Shown one piece after another: positions 26,310 through 38,300 of a stretch of 64,000 nt of DNA. The notes below the pieces were generated by a model. That model was not told the origin of the DNA. It did no database searches and saw only the letters and a program-made list of their open reading frames with translations. The DNA is taken from positions 1 to 64,000 of the forward strand of contig JAPYMA010000828.1 of assembly GCA_035041965.1 (NCBI GenBank), in the 5' to 3' direction. Made by a program: the position numbers and the translations under genes. This stretch comes from Anisakis pegreffii (Eukaryota; Nematoda; Chromadorea; Rhabditida; Anisakidae). The first letter of the stretch is position 1, and each line of letters begins with the position of its first letter.

Positions 26310-29300
26310 ATGAGTTTTGATTCGTTATCTGCGAGCACACCCGGCCTCGGCGTTTTTCCACGTCGTGCGATCACAATCGCAGCGCCAGATGACGCACACG
26401 CGCAGACCGTTACCGTCTATCTGCATACATTCAATCCCGAATCATGCGATCAGCGCATCAAGATTGATTTCTATAAACGAGCAACCACAGAAGAATTGAT
26501 CGAAAAGGTGCTCCAACATAGACCAGGTTTCTTTATCTTACGCTCCTAATTTTATTCCATTGCAGTGACGTTTCTATTCCAAACTGGCTGTTCAGTTCCC
26601 GTTCCGTTCTAAACATTAGAATAGAACAGTTCAGGGAAAGGGACGCGAACAACTGAACAACCGAAGGGCGGAATAAACCAGTTTGCCAAAAGTGTGGAAC
26701 AGAAACATTACTCTTCCAGTGATCATCGTCATTGTAGCAATTTTCTGTGCAATTTTTCTCGTTGCAAACACGTCTGATGCCCTCATCAAGGAAACGAACA
26801 ACCTGGTGATAATGCACCAGTTGTAATGTATACCCATATTTGATTTACAGAATTAGTGAGCTACACGTGCGATGATTTCGACTTGTATGAAATTATGGGT
26901 ACTCTTGATGGGCAAACTTTTAAAGAGCGTAAATTGGATCGAGGTGAATATCCTGTAGCCGTACAAATGCTTTGGTCACAATCCGTTCAGAACAACAGCA
27001 ATGAAGCGGCACCCAAAAATCGTTTCGTATTGCGGTTCGTTTGAATGTATCACAATTCGATGGCTTAGATGCGGTCAACCCAACTTCAATTAGATCCCTT
27101 CCCAACAGTTAAAATGGAAAATGTTTCATTCAGTCACCATTTTACACCTTCAAAATGATCGTTTTTCTCACCTGTTCCAGTCAGCATTGGAACTGATATC
27201 ACTGTTGCGATATAGTTTTTCACGAATGTTTCATTACTTCAGTAATATAAAATAAAGAACCGATAAGCAATAAAAGCAACTCAGTGGTTCTTGTGACGGG
27301 TATGAACTCCGTAGCGCATCTCGCTCGGCACATGCTATACTAATCCTTAGCCGTTTAATGAGCTGAAATTATCTGAAGAATGAGGATATATAATTGATAC
27401 CAGTACAGTCCGTCAGTGTGCTGTAGCAGTTCGGTTATTTTAGACACAAGAGTACTCGACCTATTGTTGACGGGGGTATACGTCTTGGATCTGCCGATGC
27501 TTCAAGTACGATCGATTCATTCCTGGCAAAATTCCTCACTCAGCCACAGGTGGTTTATTCGATGATACCGCTGATAATCAGACTGAATGATACTGATTAG
27601 AGGACTACTGATAATCTGAAATTGCCATCAGCTGTCATTTGCAGGATCGTGAATATGCGGATTTATGCATGCTGCCTGAATTGACCGAACAAACACTTTT
27701 GGACAACTTGCGTGATCGATTCAAAAGTGGTCATATTTACACGTACATCGGTCAGTGATCGCAAGCATTTCTCTTTGCTTGTGCCAACTACGTTGAAGAT
27801 AATGCCTCATTTTCAATGCTCTTCACTTCTTGTGGCCTCGAGCCTGACACAGTTTCTTCCTTCAGTTCACTAGCGATGGCTCCTTATAACTACTTTTCGT
27901 TTATTTATGCTGTCTCGCTAAACACAGAACAAAGGGAAAGGTTCATCAAAAAATACATATTATCATGCGTATTTCCTCAAGTGTAAATGATCGTACATTG
28001 CAGGTCCAATTCTCGTTGCGGTGAATCCTTTTAACTTCTTTCCTATTTACAACCCAAAATATGCTCGTCTTTATTGTCAAAGCAGGCGACTCGGCGCATT
28101 GCCTCCGCATATTTTCGCGATTGCCGATGTTACATATCACAAGTGACTGTTGCTTCGTATTGTTTTGCTTGATCTTTAGCATTCACTGTCCGATGAAAAT
28201 ATCGAAAATAATCATTAACGGAAAGATTATCGAGCGCTGTAAGCAGTTGCGAACAAAGTCTTTTTAGACTAATCCATGATGATGAGTTATAATAATGATA
28301 GAAACAGTCAAACTTGCATCAGCAAACAATAGTCCAATATGGTTGAAAGAAGGCTGAAGCTGCATGGAGTTATACTCCTTGAATGAGGCGTTTCAGAATC
28401 TCTTGTTTCAGTATGCTTCGTATCAAGGAAAATCAATGTGTCGTGATCAGCGGCGAATCGGGTTCAGGAAAGACTGAGTCAACTAATTTTTTGCTTCATC
28501 ACCTCACGTCACTCAGTCAGAAGGGATCTACTGGTAGCTCTATTGAACAGACCCTTCTCTCAGCCGGGCCCGTACTTGAAGTTAATCTTAGTTGATGCCA
28601 TTTTTTTGTGATTTTTCTTCATGCGTCTATGAGATCAATGATAGTCAAAGAATCTCACTAAATGGGGACAGAATTTTATGATTACTTACTTGTTTTCAAG
28701 CAAAACAAATTCATCGACAAAAACAGGCGTCGAAAATCAGAAGTAGTTTTCATAATCTTCGAAAATCTCATAGCGATATCGCAGCATCTTGATCAATTGT
28801 AAATATTAATGAGCTTGTTGTCAGTTGCTATTCATTTGAAGTGAACTTCGAAATGAACTGTTACGACGAGCGAATGAAATTTGAATTGATCTGAGTAGAG
28901 CATTTTCAGGCATTCGGTAATGCGGTGACGGTCCAGAATAATAACAGCAGTCGCTTTGGCAAATTCATCAAAGTTAACTATCGAGAAAATGGAATGGTTT
29001 CTGGGTATGTTTAGTTTAAAAAATAGCCGATTTTCAGTAACCCTACAAGATTACACATTTCAGTTTCTTTTGCCTTGTTCTTTTTACGTTTTTGGCTTCC
29101 CTTATGCCGCTGCATTGTAGGCGATACATTGAAACCACCAAAACAATGAACGCTTTGAAACAATCAAAATTTATTCAGTATTGAAGATATTTGAAGACGA
29201 GTATTTCAGTGCAAATGTCGAAATATATCTCCTCGAAAAATCTCGCATCATATCGCAAGCTGTTGACGAACGGTCAGTTGTGTTCCAAAATATTTTTTGA

Positions 29301-32300
29301 AGTGTAAATTATTGTAGCGCCAAATCCTCTTCCAATTTGATACTTTTATGCTATCATCCTTTCTGGTGAATATTCGCAACATTAATCAAAATGTCAACAT
29401 AATTTCTGAAAGAAACATTCCTTTCATTCGATCTACAATAATCCCGGTCGATTTATCTGCTTTAAGTCATCGAATTTACCCTAATTCTCACCTGCTCATT
29501 GAAAATATGTCTTTCAGAAATTATCATGTGTTCTATTATTTGCTGGAAGGAGCGACAGAAGAGGAACGCAAGCGCCACTTCCTCCTTCAACCGAGTGATT
29601 ATTATTATCTCAATCAGGTATATTTCGTCTTTCAGCCTTTTTTCTATGTATATTTAATTCTCAGATGTGCCATTGACATGCTGATAATTTACGTGCAACA
29701 ATCTGATGAACCTTCACTGGACTTAAAACGAATTTGTTTAATGTTTAATACAATTTTTTAAACATTAAAAAATTTTTTCAGAATAAATTTTATTCGGCAG
29801 AAGGTGTAAATGGTAAATATGAGTATGCGCGTCTCAAGCACGCTATGGATGCTGTTGGTTTCTCGATCAGCTCTCAACAAAATATGTTCGCTGTAATTTC
29901 AGCCGTTTTACTGCTTGGCAACATTGAATACATAAAAGTACACCCTTTTTCATTGTCGTATTACAATATTACATCAAAGAAGTTCTAATAATATTGTATT
30001 ATTTGATCTGCTATTGTCAGTTATGAACTGAAGTTGTCGTTTAGAGGCCTGGTTATCATAGTGATGAAAATGCATATGTGAGTAATGAAGAGCTGGTGGG
30101 AGTGATTGCTGAATTACTTGATATAAAAGCTGCGAATCTGATTCAAGCGATGACTATGAGACGTACGATTATGAAGAATGATACAGTGATTAGTCGATAC
30201 AATGTAAATGAGGTAAAGAAACATTTCTTTCATTCGATCTACAATAATCCTATCTGCTTCCAAGTCATCTTTTTTACACTAATTCTCACCAGCTCATTGA
30301 AAATATGCCATGTTGTAGGCGATAAGTACGAGGAATGCAATGGCCAAATGTCTTTATAACGCTCTCTTCCACTGGATTGTGCTGAAAATTAATCTAGCAC
30401 TTTTGAAGAAGGAATCTTTCACCGGTAAAAAAGGATACTACATTGGTGAGTGAATTCTTGTGCCTTTTACGAGCATCTTCGTCAAATTGTTCAAAATGCT
30501 ATTTTTGTTGTCTAATGAAGTGTGCCATTAGTCTCTTCAAAATACTCACATATTCTATTGTATTCAATTAGGAACCATGAATGCTTCATCTGATTGACAA
30601 TACAGCCGTAGAAATATATCTCAAAAAAAGTTACATCTTCCATCTTATTGTTAGTAGAGGCGTCGTCCATTGAATAACTGCATTATTTTTTATTTCTATG
30701 ATAGGGCACTTGTGAGAGTTCATTCAAATTACAGGAATCCTCGATATTTTTGGGTTTGAAGATGTTGGTGCACAGTGGAATTCGTTTGAGCAATTATGTA
30801 TTAATTATGCTAATGAGCATTTGCAGGCCTATTTCAATCAACACATCTTCCAGTTTGAGCAGGTACTGAACGTCGTTTTCTTACTTGCAATTATCATTTT
30901 ATACTGAACCACTCTTCATTGAGACTGAGCTGTGATATTTTTTCGGTTTCATATTTGCTTCCTAAAGTATTTTCATAGGGATCATTCGGTTTTCTTCAGG
31001 AGGAATACTTTAAAGAAGGGATTTCATGGACAAACATTGAATATACGGACAATACTGAATGCGTGCAATTGTTCCAGGTATAAATACCTCGCTCAAAATT
31101 GTCACAAAAGAATTATTTCTAATTGAATGTTCAACTTTCTGAAATAAGGATCTTGGTTCACTCTGTTCCGTTTCATTCGAATTCCTATCGTATCGATATG
31201 AAACGTAAAATTTTTATTATTCATGTGGCTAGTGAGCGTTCTCTACTATTTAAGAGTAAGCCGTACGGTATATTGCGATTGATTGATGAAGAAAGTAATA
31301 TCAATAATGGAACTGATAAATCAATGTTCGATAAGCTCAACCATTTCTTGAACAATCATGAATATTATGAAATTCCTCAAAAACGTGAACTTGCATTCAT
31401 TGTAGCACATTATGCTGGCAAAGTCAAGTACCAGATTACTGTAAGTTTGTTATATTTTCTAAATTCTAAGCGTTGATTTGAATGAAATTTGGAGTTGAAT
31501 CGAGCGTTTCATTCGATTCAGCATATTTCTCAATTATTATAATCAACTCTTCAAAATAATGAAAGTTTACAACATTGAAATGTTGTGTAACCTCGAGTGA
31601 AACTCATTTTATTTCTGCGTACTGCTGCTTCAGGGTTTTCGTGAGAAGAATAAGGATCTGATGAGGCAAGATGTCATCATGGTGTTGAAAAACAGTCGTT
31701 CTGCGTTTGTTCGTGAACTAGTCGGTGATGATCCGGTTGCAGTTTTCCGATGGAATGTGCTTCGTGCTATTATTCGAGCGATGAATGCGTTTCGACAGGC
31801 TGGGATGAAAGCTAAAAATTTAGGTCTCGATGATTCCCCAAATGCTTATGAGTATAAACTTATATACCGTTCCAAGCAAGAACGATAATTTGCCCGAAAC
31901 ATCGTCGATAGCATTCAACACTTACTGGATATTATTGACATTGTGACAGAATCATGTATTCGGAAATTTCAGAAAGTTTGGATCATTTAAACGTTGGTTG
32001 TGCCAACGTCGTTGTACCAAGACGAAGCTCAGATACACATTTAAGCGCCTTCCTTCGTGGTGATATATCCCCTGAAGTTGTACCAGACTTTTGTGATACA
32101 TCTTTTTTCAAAACAATAGTCACTCAAGCACGCAAACAACCGATGAAACCGAGAGAAGAACGACAAAGCACACTCAGAAGCCTTCAAGTGAGTTCAATGA
32201 AATCTTTGCGTCAATCTCCAAATTCCTCTTTTTCATCGCGAAACTTCATGGTTCCATTACGTTTCCACTGCTTTTGAAGTTCGTTCAGCGCTTAAACTGA

Positions 32301-35300
32301 TCCAGTGATTGAATGATGTGTTCCATTTAACGGTCGATTGCAGGCAATAAAGGCTCTCTCTAATACGAAACGTATCAGTGGTAAGCCATCATCTGTTAGT
32401 AAACAGTTTGAACATTCCTTATCACGACTGATGAAAACTCTCTCTCAGGCGACACCATATTTCATTAGATGCATCAAATCGAACAATGAGAAGGTTTCGA
32501 TCTTGTTTCGATTCCGATCTTCTTTGCATTCATGATCCTTTATCTGAATTTGCTAGGTCCAACATCGATGCAAATTCGTTCATATCGTTACTCTTTCAGA
32601 TACCAAATTATTTTGATGATAATATTATTCTACGTCAGTTGCGCTATACGGGTATGTTGGAAACCGTTCGAATCCGTAGAGCTGGATATAGCTTTCGAAT
32701 TCAATACAACGTTAGTGGTAGATATTTTCAGTAGCATTTTTACTACACGTTTTGAATGCGTTAATTGCATCCTATTTTTATTGATGTTTAAAATTCGTTT
32801 TCTCGTTTAACGAAACAAGAAAAGGCTCATTCCAAAATAACCACACCAATAAAGCTGTTGTTTGCAGTCATTGTCATGTTGACGCGTACCCAACGTTTCG
32901 TAATTAGAGTGAAGCCGAAACTTAATAAGAGATTGTCGTCTTCAGAGTCCATCCAAACGCAATGACAGATTGAATTTCGTCGTTCAGAACGCTTCCAAAT
33001 GACATGAATTGTGAAATTGGCGCTACTTTCATGTGCATAATAAATGTACACTTACCGCATATCACCCAAAAATCGTTACATTTTCTTATCAGCTTCTGGG
33101 CCCATCCTTCCATCATTAAGCCGCTGACCGCGATAAATTAGTGCGTTTAATAATAATAATATTCGTTCTATAATAAAAGACTGCTCAATCGAATGCAGGC
33201 TTTTGTAAAACAATACTGGATTCTCTTAACAAATGGTCGTGAAAGTGATTCAAACGACGTCAAATCGTTCATAGCCAATCATCCACTCATTGCACAAGAT
33301 AAAGTGCAATTTGGGTTAACAAAAGTTAGCTTTCATTGCTCTGTTCCTCTGCTCATATTGAATCGTTTCACTAGAAATCTAGCTCCAGTTATTCTTTTTA
33401 AAATTTGTTCGAGTCTATGACTCTCCGTTATGCAAATTCTTCTCTTTTTTCATACAGTCAATGTTATCAGCGCAGAAGATCATTCGTCTTCTAATCTCGA
33501 TTATTGATTCGGCGATTTCACACTGAACGAAACAAACTTAAGAACTATACACGTAGTTTTAAATTCGAGTATTTTTTGAACGCAATCCCATTATCTCATT
33601 TAGATTTTTGTGCGTGATGCGGAAAAGTTATTGCTGGATGACCAACTGCACAAGACGATAATGCATCATATCGAAACCCTGCAGCATTGGTTCCGAGCTA
33701 TTATTATTAGGCGGAAGTTCTTGCGTTTACGAGCTTCTGTTTTAAGAATACAGGTATGCCTGACCAAATTCCTTGAATTATTACTCCAATGAATGTCATT
33801 GTATCCACACCAAATTGTTCGATAATTTATGTTAACTAGGAATCGAACCTTCATTTCTCAATTGCATTGAAACATAATGAGGCAGCTTAGCCGAAGATAG
33901 TTTTTTTTTTTGAATAAAACGCACCCATCTACGATTAGTGGACGGTATAAAGTTTCTCAGTTAATTGATAAGAGAATGGAGAGCCACTTCGAAAAGATTG
34001 TAGTTTTCAGGCATTGGCTAGGGGAATGTTATTAAGGAATCGATTGCGAGAAGAAGCGAATGCTACACTTGTTATTCAAACCAACTGGAGACGCTATGTG
34101 GCAGAGAAGAAATATCGGCAACTTCGTAATGCGGTACTCGCAATTCAGGCGGCGTTTCGAGGCAATCAGTTCAGAGATCAGTTAGTGACATTCTTTCCCT
34201 TCTTATTTGCACTGTTCTTTGTTGAATTATCGTGGAGATCATATGCTGTGGACGAATATCAAATCGCCAAATAATTTTCATAACTGTAATGTTTGCATCC
34301 AATCTACATGAGCAATTTCGAATTACTCACGCATGGCAATGCTGATCATCGAATTTTGTTTTTCGATTGAGGCTTATTTGCACTTTAAAATGAGTAGACT
34401 GTTTTTAAAGTGGTTAATTGTAGATTCGGTGAGATACAGCGTTTGAGGGCATTCAAGAAGACGAATGCAATCTTCGGTATAGCAAAGGTGATTCACAAAC
34501 ATGAACTGGCCTCATTTGATCTCAACAATCCTGAATCGCTTGCAACGTTTGCATTTTCGGATGAAGATGAGGAGGACGAAGAATCGTCGAGTACCGTTGA
34601 CTTATTAGACGAGGATGACGACGACAGTGTCAGCGGTGATAATCGATTATCGAAAGAGTAATTCTTGATTTCGCCTTCATTTGAACATCATTTCATATTG
34701 TCCTTCACAGGTTGATGGTATTTAAGCACTTATTCTAATTATTATTGTTACTCTGATGGAATGGCAGCATTCAAGTATCCTGATCTTCTCAGCTTGATAA
34801 ATGATTGAGAAGCTTTGATGAAAACGTCGTCTTCTTTGTCCGTAACATACCCACTTATGCACCTTTACATACGAATACCATTCAACACTGATTGAGTCCA
34901 CGAAGTGAGTTTGTTTTAGTGGACGTTCGGATATTGATCTGGACGCAACGTTCATCGTTGAGGATAAGAAATTGAAACTTATCGAGTCAGTACAGTTGAT
35001 TCTTTTGTTTTGATTTTTTCTTCACAAGGAATTCATTACAATTGCTTTGTCTTTCCTACGAGAATTTGTCAATATTTATTGAGTAATTACTTCGCTCTCA
35101 TTGCAAAAAGGCCTTCTCAGAATTGAAGGAGTTTGAATTGGTGATTACTGAAAAAAATATGGGGACTTGAAGAGAGAAATTATTGCAGTGAAAAACCTGA
35201 GACGGACTTTAAAAGGCGACAAAGTTTAGCTACCACTGGTTCCACAGCCAAGGTAAATTTCTTTTAACATTGCTTTCCCTTGTACTTAGTTTCTTCAAAA

Positions 35301-38300
35301 AGAGTGTTATCGTTTCACTGAGCAAACATAAAACACATTTGTATTAAAACTTTCATAGTGTTGATTAAATGGTGCCTGATCAAGATGCATTAATAATAAA
35401 CCGAAGTGATGCAGCCGTCCACTCAAAAATTCAATTAGTAGAGGTATTATCTTCATGAAGGTAATTATCTTCAATGGTTGCAAAAATTCAGAATGATCTA
35501 AACACATGATCTTAATTAAGGATCAATTTCGTGTTCTCTACTTAGAACGCAAGCAGGTAAGTACATGATCAGTGCCTGAGCGTTCGAGCAGGTGATCTGA
35601 TTCGAACAAATTCTCTATAATGAGCCAACATTGCACCCTTCATCATTTCATGACAATTCATTTCCTATCGTTTACTGCTCTTCTGTACTTTTCTTAAGCA
35701 GCTCAATTATAGAATTTTCCAGGAATGCTTCATAACAGCTTTCATCATACCCAACCCTCGACATGTTTTATGAGGCCGCGAAAGTTTTACAAAGTTTGAC
35801 AGTTGAGAGATAGTTGAGAATGTCAAGTATTGATCAACTAATTCAAAATTTTAAAGTTATTCGAATCAAATGCAATCACATTTGAATATTTCGATCTCAT
35901 TTGTCAGTTATTTTATAATCGTAGGGTATAGTGTTACTTTTCCGCATTACAATGGATAGGGGAGTTTATAAGAAGCAATTTCTGTAATCCTGTTGCTTGT
36001 ACTGCCAGTTAACACATTGAATTTCTGAGGGAAACCTGATAAGTTGCAATTCTTTGCATGGATACGCTAGATCCGAGTTGACACCAAATCCTAATCATTT
36101 CCTCTTGCACTGCTCAATCCATGAAATGCTTCATGAATAGTGCAGTTTTTAATGAAAATTTTCTGTTTTCCGCTTTTGTAACTGTCAGTAAATGCTTTTA
36201 CGTAACCTTCAAATCAAGTTTTCTTTCATTTCAATTTTTCGTTCAATCAAACCTGAAAGACTCTTGCTTTTGTTTCAGTTGAAAATGCTACGAAGAGCAG
36301 CAAGCACTGAGAGCGCTCAAATACCGCTAAAGGAGGAACGCTCTAAGGATCCGCAGGTAAGTTGATATTATCATCAAAACTATTTCAGAAGTTGTTGCAC
36401 AAGTCATAATTTTTCCTCATCGAAGAAATTCCTTCTGATAGCTGTCGTGCAAATTGTCACACTGCACTGAACGAATAATTTTCAGAGTCCGGAGGGCAAA
36501 ATTAAGCCTAAACGGATGGGTTTCACTCGAGCCAAAAAGCAGTTGAAAGCATTTCTTACCAGGAGAAGCGACAGTATACAAAGCGAGAACGAAGATGCGC
36601 CTGATTTGACCGCAAGGTTAGAAAAAGAACTGTTAAATTTGGGTTTGAATTCGCCCATTGTTATCGTTAGCGATGGGATATTGTCTCCTGAACAAAACAA
36701 AAAGTTATACTCCGTAAAAAATGCCGCATTAATTTTCAGTACAAATTTGATTGCATCGCACAGTTCAACGTCGATTTCGATGAAGAAAACACATAGCTTC
36801 AAGCTGAGTCGATTTCACCGTGCTGAATCTTGTGCATTGTGCAACAAAAGCTTGACCGGATTACTCGTTCAAGGGCATAAATGTACAAGTGAGTACCTCT
36901 ACCTTTGGATCACGAAGGTGCTCCTTGAGAAAATACCATTGAGAAAAGTCAATTGTACGAGATGAACATGCGTATTTTTCATTATCGTAAAATTATTTGA
37001 GAATAATGACAAATTGGTGCCCAGTTGGAAAAAAAATTGACCAAGCTCCGGTTCCATCTTCGGCCCTGCGTTTTTGAAATTTCTGCTCCAGCACTAGATC
37101 TAGCTCCACATTTTCAAAGCATTCGGCTTTAGCTCCAGCTCCGAATTCAGGTTCGAAATTTCCTCTGCTCTGCCCCTGCTCCGGCTCCAGAGCAATCTAG
37201 ATCCTGAAAACAAAAACTGCCGCACAGGTCTCAACTGCAGCTAATGAGTGTTATCGCGATACTCCTTTTTGGGGGTTAACCATCATTGGTTATGAATCTT
37301 CGTTCGGAGAATTGCAGAAGACTAAGGATAAACTCGAAAGGTATCGGATGTGGTGAAAGATTTTTTTTCAGGTTGCAAACTTTCATTTCACAAGGAATGT
37401 TTCGCCTTCGCCAATAATATTCCCTGCCAAGCGTGTCCTCCGTCGCCTCGGACTGAGCTGTCTCCGCCCAAAAAACCGTGGGATATTAGGTTTAACCTTT
37501 GTTTTTCCAGTTTCGTCCCTCAATTTATCGAGCTGAATTTTGTTATATCCCTTTTTCCTATTCATTCAAAATTTAGCTGAGAATACTATTTTAAAATTGC
37601 TCAATTTCTTATTGAAATCTGATTTCATTCTAACATCATCAGGATTCAGGATTTCATATTCTGATTTCAGGAGCAGTTTGTCACCACGTCATTCATTAGC
37701 ACCGTTGAATTTGCAGACACCAAAGTCATTCAACCTTTTCAAGACTAAGCAACAGGTGAATGTTTCTCCATGAGAAGAAATCGTAATCTGTTTGATTAGA
37801 GTAATAAGCATCTCTGCCAAATGACTAAATCACTTCTTTGTCAGATGACTTATTTCAGACAGATCCAACTGATATGATTATTCAAACAACCGATGATCTC
37901 AGGCAATTCAATGTATTCATTTTTAAAAAGTTAACTTCTCTCGAGAAGAATGTACAAAAAAGGGATACAATGGTGGATGCGATTTTCAAGAAAGCGCTAA
38001 AACAATTCCATATGGAAATTATCGGCTACGAAGCCGTTTTAATCGTTCGTTTGAATTCATTCGTCAGTTCACTTATTGATTTTGTGCGAACATACAATTC
38101 TACCATCACCATCACGAAGTGTTCTTTGATAAATTCAGTTTTAAGGATGACAACTGAAAGAGCACATGTCTATAGCGATACCCAACTAATTTAGTTGTTG
38201 ATTCTAGGAAGATAAAGCGGTTTTGAAATATCGTGAACTCATCACCACTTTTGAAGGCTCGCTCATAAAAGTGTCCGCCAAAGAAAAGGTATATTTTTGT

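Larger units (their letters stand above)
13690..27379 (-). repeat. Right arm of the 27.4-kb palindrome
   Basis: Mirror of 1-13689. Its last paired base is 27379 (ATCTGAAGA against TCTTCAGAT at the window start). The sequence then continues as single-copy myosin IX intron 2, exon 3 and onward. Because the left partner of 27380 would lie outside the window, 27379 is a lower limit on the arm, not a proven breakpoint. Confidence 0.97.

Noticed and set aside
36482..36802. 106-codon minus-strand frame
   Set aside because: Shadow opposite the large myosin IX exon 36486-36888, which has the C1-domain signature on the plus strand.
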